A stretch of DNA of 64,000 bases from Halomonas icarae. Its GTDB lineage: Bacteria; Pseudomonadota; Gammaproteobacteria; Pseudomonadales; Halomonadaceae. The stretch lies in assembly GCF_009901955.1 (NCBI RefSeq), contig NZ_WUTS01000001.1:2054817-2118816 (forward strand). Direction: 5' to 3'. Below, piece by piece: positions 62,626 through 64,000 of the stretch. Position 1 is the first letter of the stretch; the number at the start of each line of letters is the position of its first letter. The translations under genes and the position numbers were made by a program. The notes below the pieces were generated by a model. It searched no databases and was not told where the DNA came from. It saw only the letters and a program-made list of their open reading frames with translations.

Positions 62626-64000
62626 ATGTCTCGCTCCTCCGATGACGTCGGTTACCGGGTTCCGCTTCCTGGCAGCGCCCTGGTCGCCGCCTGGCGCCGG
62701 GGCTACGGCCTGGCCGAGCTGCGGCGCGACCTGCTCGCCGGGCTGACCATCGGCATCGTCGCCGTACCACTCTCCATGGCGCTGGCCATCGCCACCGGGG
62801 TCCCCCCCCAGCACGGCCTCTATACCGCCATCGTCGCCGGCGCGATCATCGCCCTCACCGGCGGCTCGCGTTTCAACGTCTCCGGCCCCACCGCCGCCTT
62901 CGTGGTGATTCTGTTCCCCATCGTCGCCAACCACGGCATCGGCGGACTGCTGATCGCCACCCTGATGGCCGGGCTGATCCTGATGGCCCTGGGCCTGGCG
63001 CGACTGGGCAGCCTGATACAGTTCGTCCCCTACCCGGTCGTGCTGGGCTTTACCGCCGGTATCGCCGTGGTCATCGCCCTGCTGCAGCTGCCGGACTTTC
63101 TGGGGCTCTCGCTCGAGCTTGGCGAAAGCACGCCGGACAATGCGCTGCGTATCCTGAAGGCGTCGCCCGAGCTGGCCCCCGCCGAGCTGAGCATCGGCCT
63201 GATCACGCTCGCCACCCTGGTACTATGGCCGAGGCTCAAGTTGCCGGTTCCTGCCCCGTTGGTAGGGCTCGCGGTAGGTACCCTGGCGGCCCTGGCCGCG
63301 ACAGCCGCCGGCATCGAGATCGACACCATCGCCTCGCGCTTCAGCTGGAGCCTTCACGGCGAGAGCGGCAGCGGCATTCCACCTTTCGCTCCAGGCCTGG
63401 TGCTGCCCTGGCAGCTTCCCGGCCCGGACGGCACTCCGCTGGTGGTTGACTTTGACCTGATTCGCGAACTGCTGGGCCCGGCTCTCGCCATCGCCATGCT
63501 AGGCGCCATCGAGTCGCTGCTGTGCGCCGTGGTGGCGGATGGTCTTACCCGCACCCGCCATGATCCCAACGCCGAACTGGTGGGCCAGGGGCTGGGCAAT
63601 ATGATCGCGCCCTTCTTCGGTGGCATCACCGCCACCGCGGCACTGGCACGCACCGCCACCAATATCCGCAGTGGCGCCTTCTCTCCGCTGGCTGCCGTCA
63701 CGCATGCCCTGGTGGTGCTGCTGGCGGTGGTGCTGCTATCGGGAGTGCTGGCCCTGGTACCCATGGCGGCACTGGCAGCCCTGCTGTTTATCATCGCCTG
63801 GAACATGAGCGAGGCACGCCACTTCGTCCACACCCTGAAGAGCGCCCCGGCCAGCGATGTGGCGATCCTGGTGATCTGCTTCGCGCTGACGGTGGTGTTC
63901 GATATGGTACTGGCGGTGGCGGTGGGCATGGGGCTGGCGGCGGCGCTGTTCATTCGTCGCATGGCCGAAGTGACTCAGACCCGTCGGCTCGACCAGAGTG
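62626..64000 (+). CDS. dauA: SulP-family transporter DauA-like, 5' part only
   Basis: At least 458 residues of a SulP transporter; the frame is open at the window edge, so the STAS domain is largely missing. It matches E. coli DauA (YchM), as I know it, closely: DLLAGLTIGIVAVPLSMALAI, GGSRFNVSGPTAAFVVILFP, IAMLGAIESLLCAVVADGLT and VGQGLGNMIAPFFGGITATAA. DauA transports aspartate and C4-dicarboxylates at acid pH and affects DctA. AAGGAG precedes ATG 62626. It is a different subfamily from the SulP at 15163-16650. Confidence 0.9.
   Translation, partial: MSRSSDDVGYRVPLPGSALVAAWRRGYGLAELRRDLLAGLTIGIVAVPLSMALAIATGVPPQHGLYTAIVAGAIIALTGGSRFNVSGPTAAFVVILFPIVANHGIGGLLIATLMAGLILMALGLARLGSLIQFVPYPVVLGFTAGIAVVIALLQLPDFLGLSLELGESTPDNALRILKASPELAPAELSIGLITLATLVLWPRLKLPVPAPLVGLAVGTLAALAATAAGIEIDTIASRFSWSLHGESGSGIPPFAPGLVLPWQLPGPDGTPLVVDFDLIRELLGPALAIAMLGAIESLLCAVVADGLTRTRHDPNAELVGQGLGNMIAPFFGGITATAALARTATNIRSGAFSPLAAVTHALVVLLAVVLLSGVLALVPMAALAALLFIIAWNMSEARHFVHTLKSAPASDVAILVICFALTVVFDMVLAVAVGMGLAAALFIRRMAEVTQTRRLDQS

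Overview
The window is a high-GC chromosomal segment of a halophilic gammaproteobacterium, most likely Halomonas or a close relative. The main evidence is a set of ectoine-degradation genes (doeA, doeB, doeX, doeC, doeD), an Entner-Doudoroff block under a HexR-type regulator, baeSR followed by a Spy-like gene, and the general gene style. The assignment is made from protein recognition only; no search was run. Both ends cut a gene: pgi on the left and a DauA-type SulP transporter on the right. I see no rRNA, tRNA, CRISPR array, prophage or insertion sequence.

Layout. 1-991: 3' part of pgi. 1157-7636: sugar dehydrogenase, then a tight operon (regulator dgoR, dgoD, SDR, dgoK, dgoA, lactonase) that encodes a De Ley-Doudoroff route from D-galactose to pyruvate and glyceraldehyde-3-phosphate. 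7637-7965: a non-coding stretch with an inverted pair of REP-like elements and terminators. 7966-11901: zwf-pgl-eda facing hexR. 11998-13596: a sodium/sugar symporter carrying the same palindromic operator as the dgo operon. 13818-20244: RidA, universal stress protein with SulP transporter, EamA transporter, slipin and NfeD protease. 20491-24661: diguanylate cyclase, an acidic-repeat cytochrome c, and a kinase-like protein. 24664-28293: YnjBCD-type ABC transporter. 28280-34528: fatty-acid hydroxylase, TVP38/flavin-disulfide reductase fusion, two glycosyltransferase-like genes, a YiiX-like hydrolase and an ECF sigma/anti-sigma pair.

34793-38301 holds what I think is the most unusual content. 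A 785-residue protein joins a tubulin-tyrosine-ligase-like ATP-grasp domain, a PqqD-like peptide-recognition domain and a degenerate HPr-kinase-like domain. It is followed on the same strand by a 114-residue secreted-type protein whose tail is a Gly/Glu/Ala repeat ending in Tyr, much like the C-terminal tail of alpha-tubulin. A DinB-like gene follows. A second protein with a homologous N-terminal leader and the same repeats, here fused to a SoxA-like cytochrome c domain, lies at 22615-23340. I propose a peptide- or protein-modification system acting on acidic tails.

38557-53090: periplasmic rhodanese, haloacid dehalogenase, then the ectoine catabolic genes doeABX and doeCD. Four genes (nitrilase, ATP-grasp, C45 acyltransferase, Orn/Lys/Arg decarboxylase) of unknown joint function lie between doeX and doeC. 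53360-64000: ghrA, pncA-pncB, a DUF3108 protein, lysO, baeS-baeR-spy with a four-copy 11-bp direct repeat, a DUF1499 protein, a secreted protein of unknown function, and dauA.
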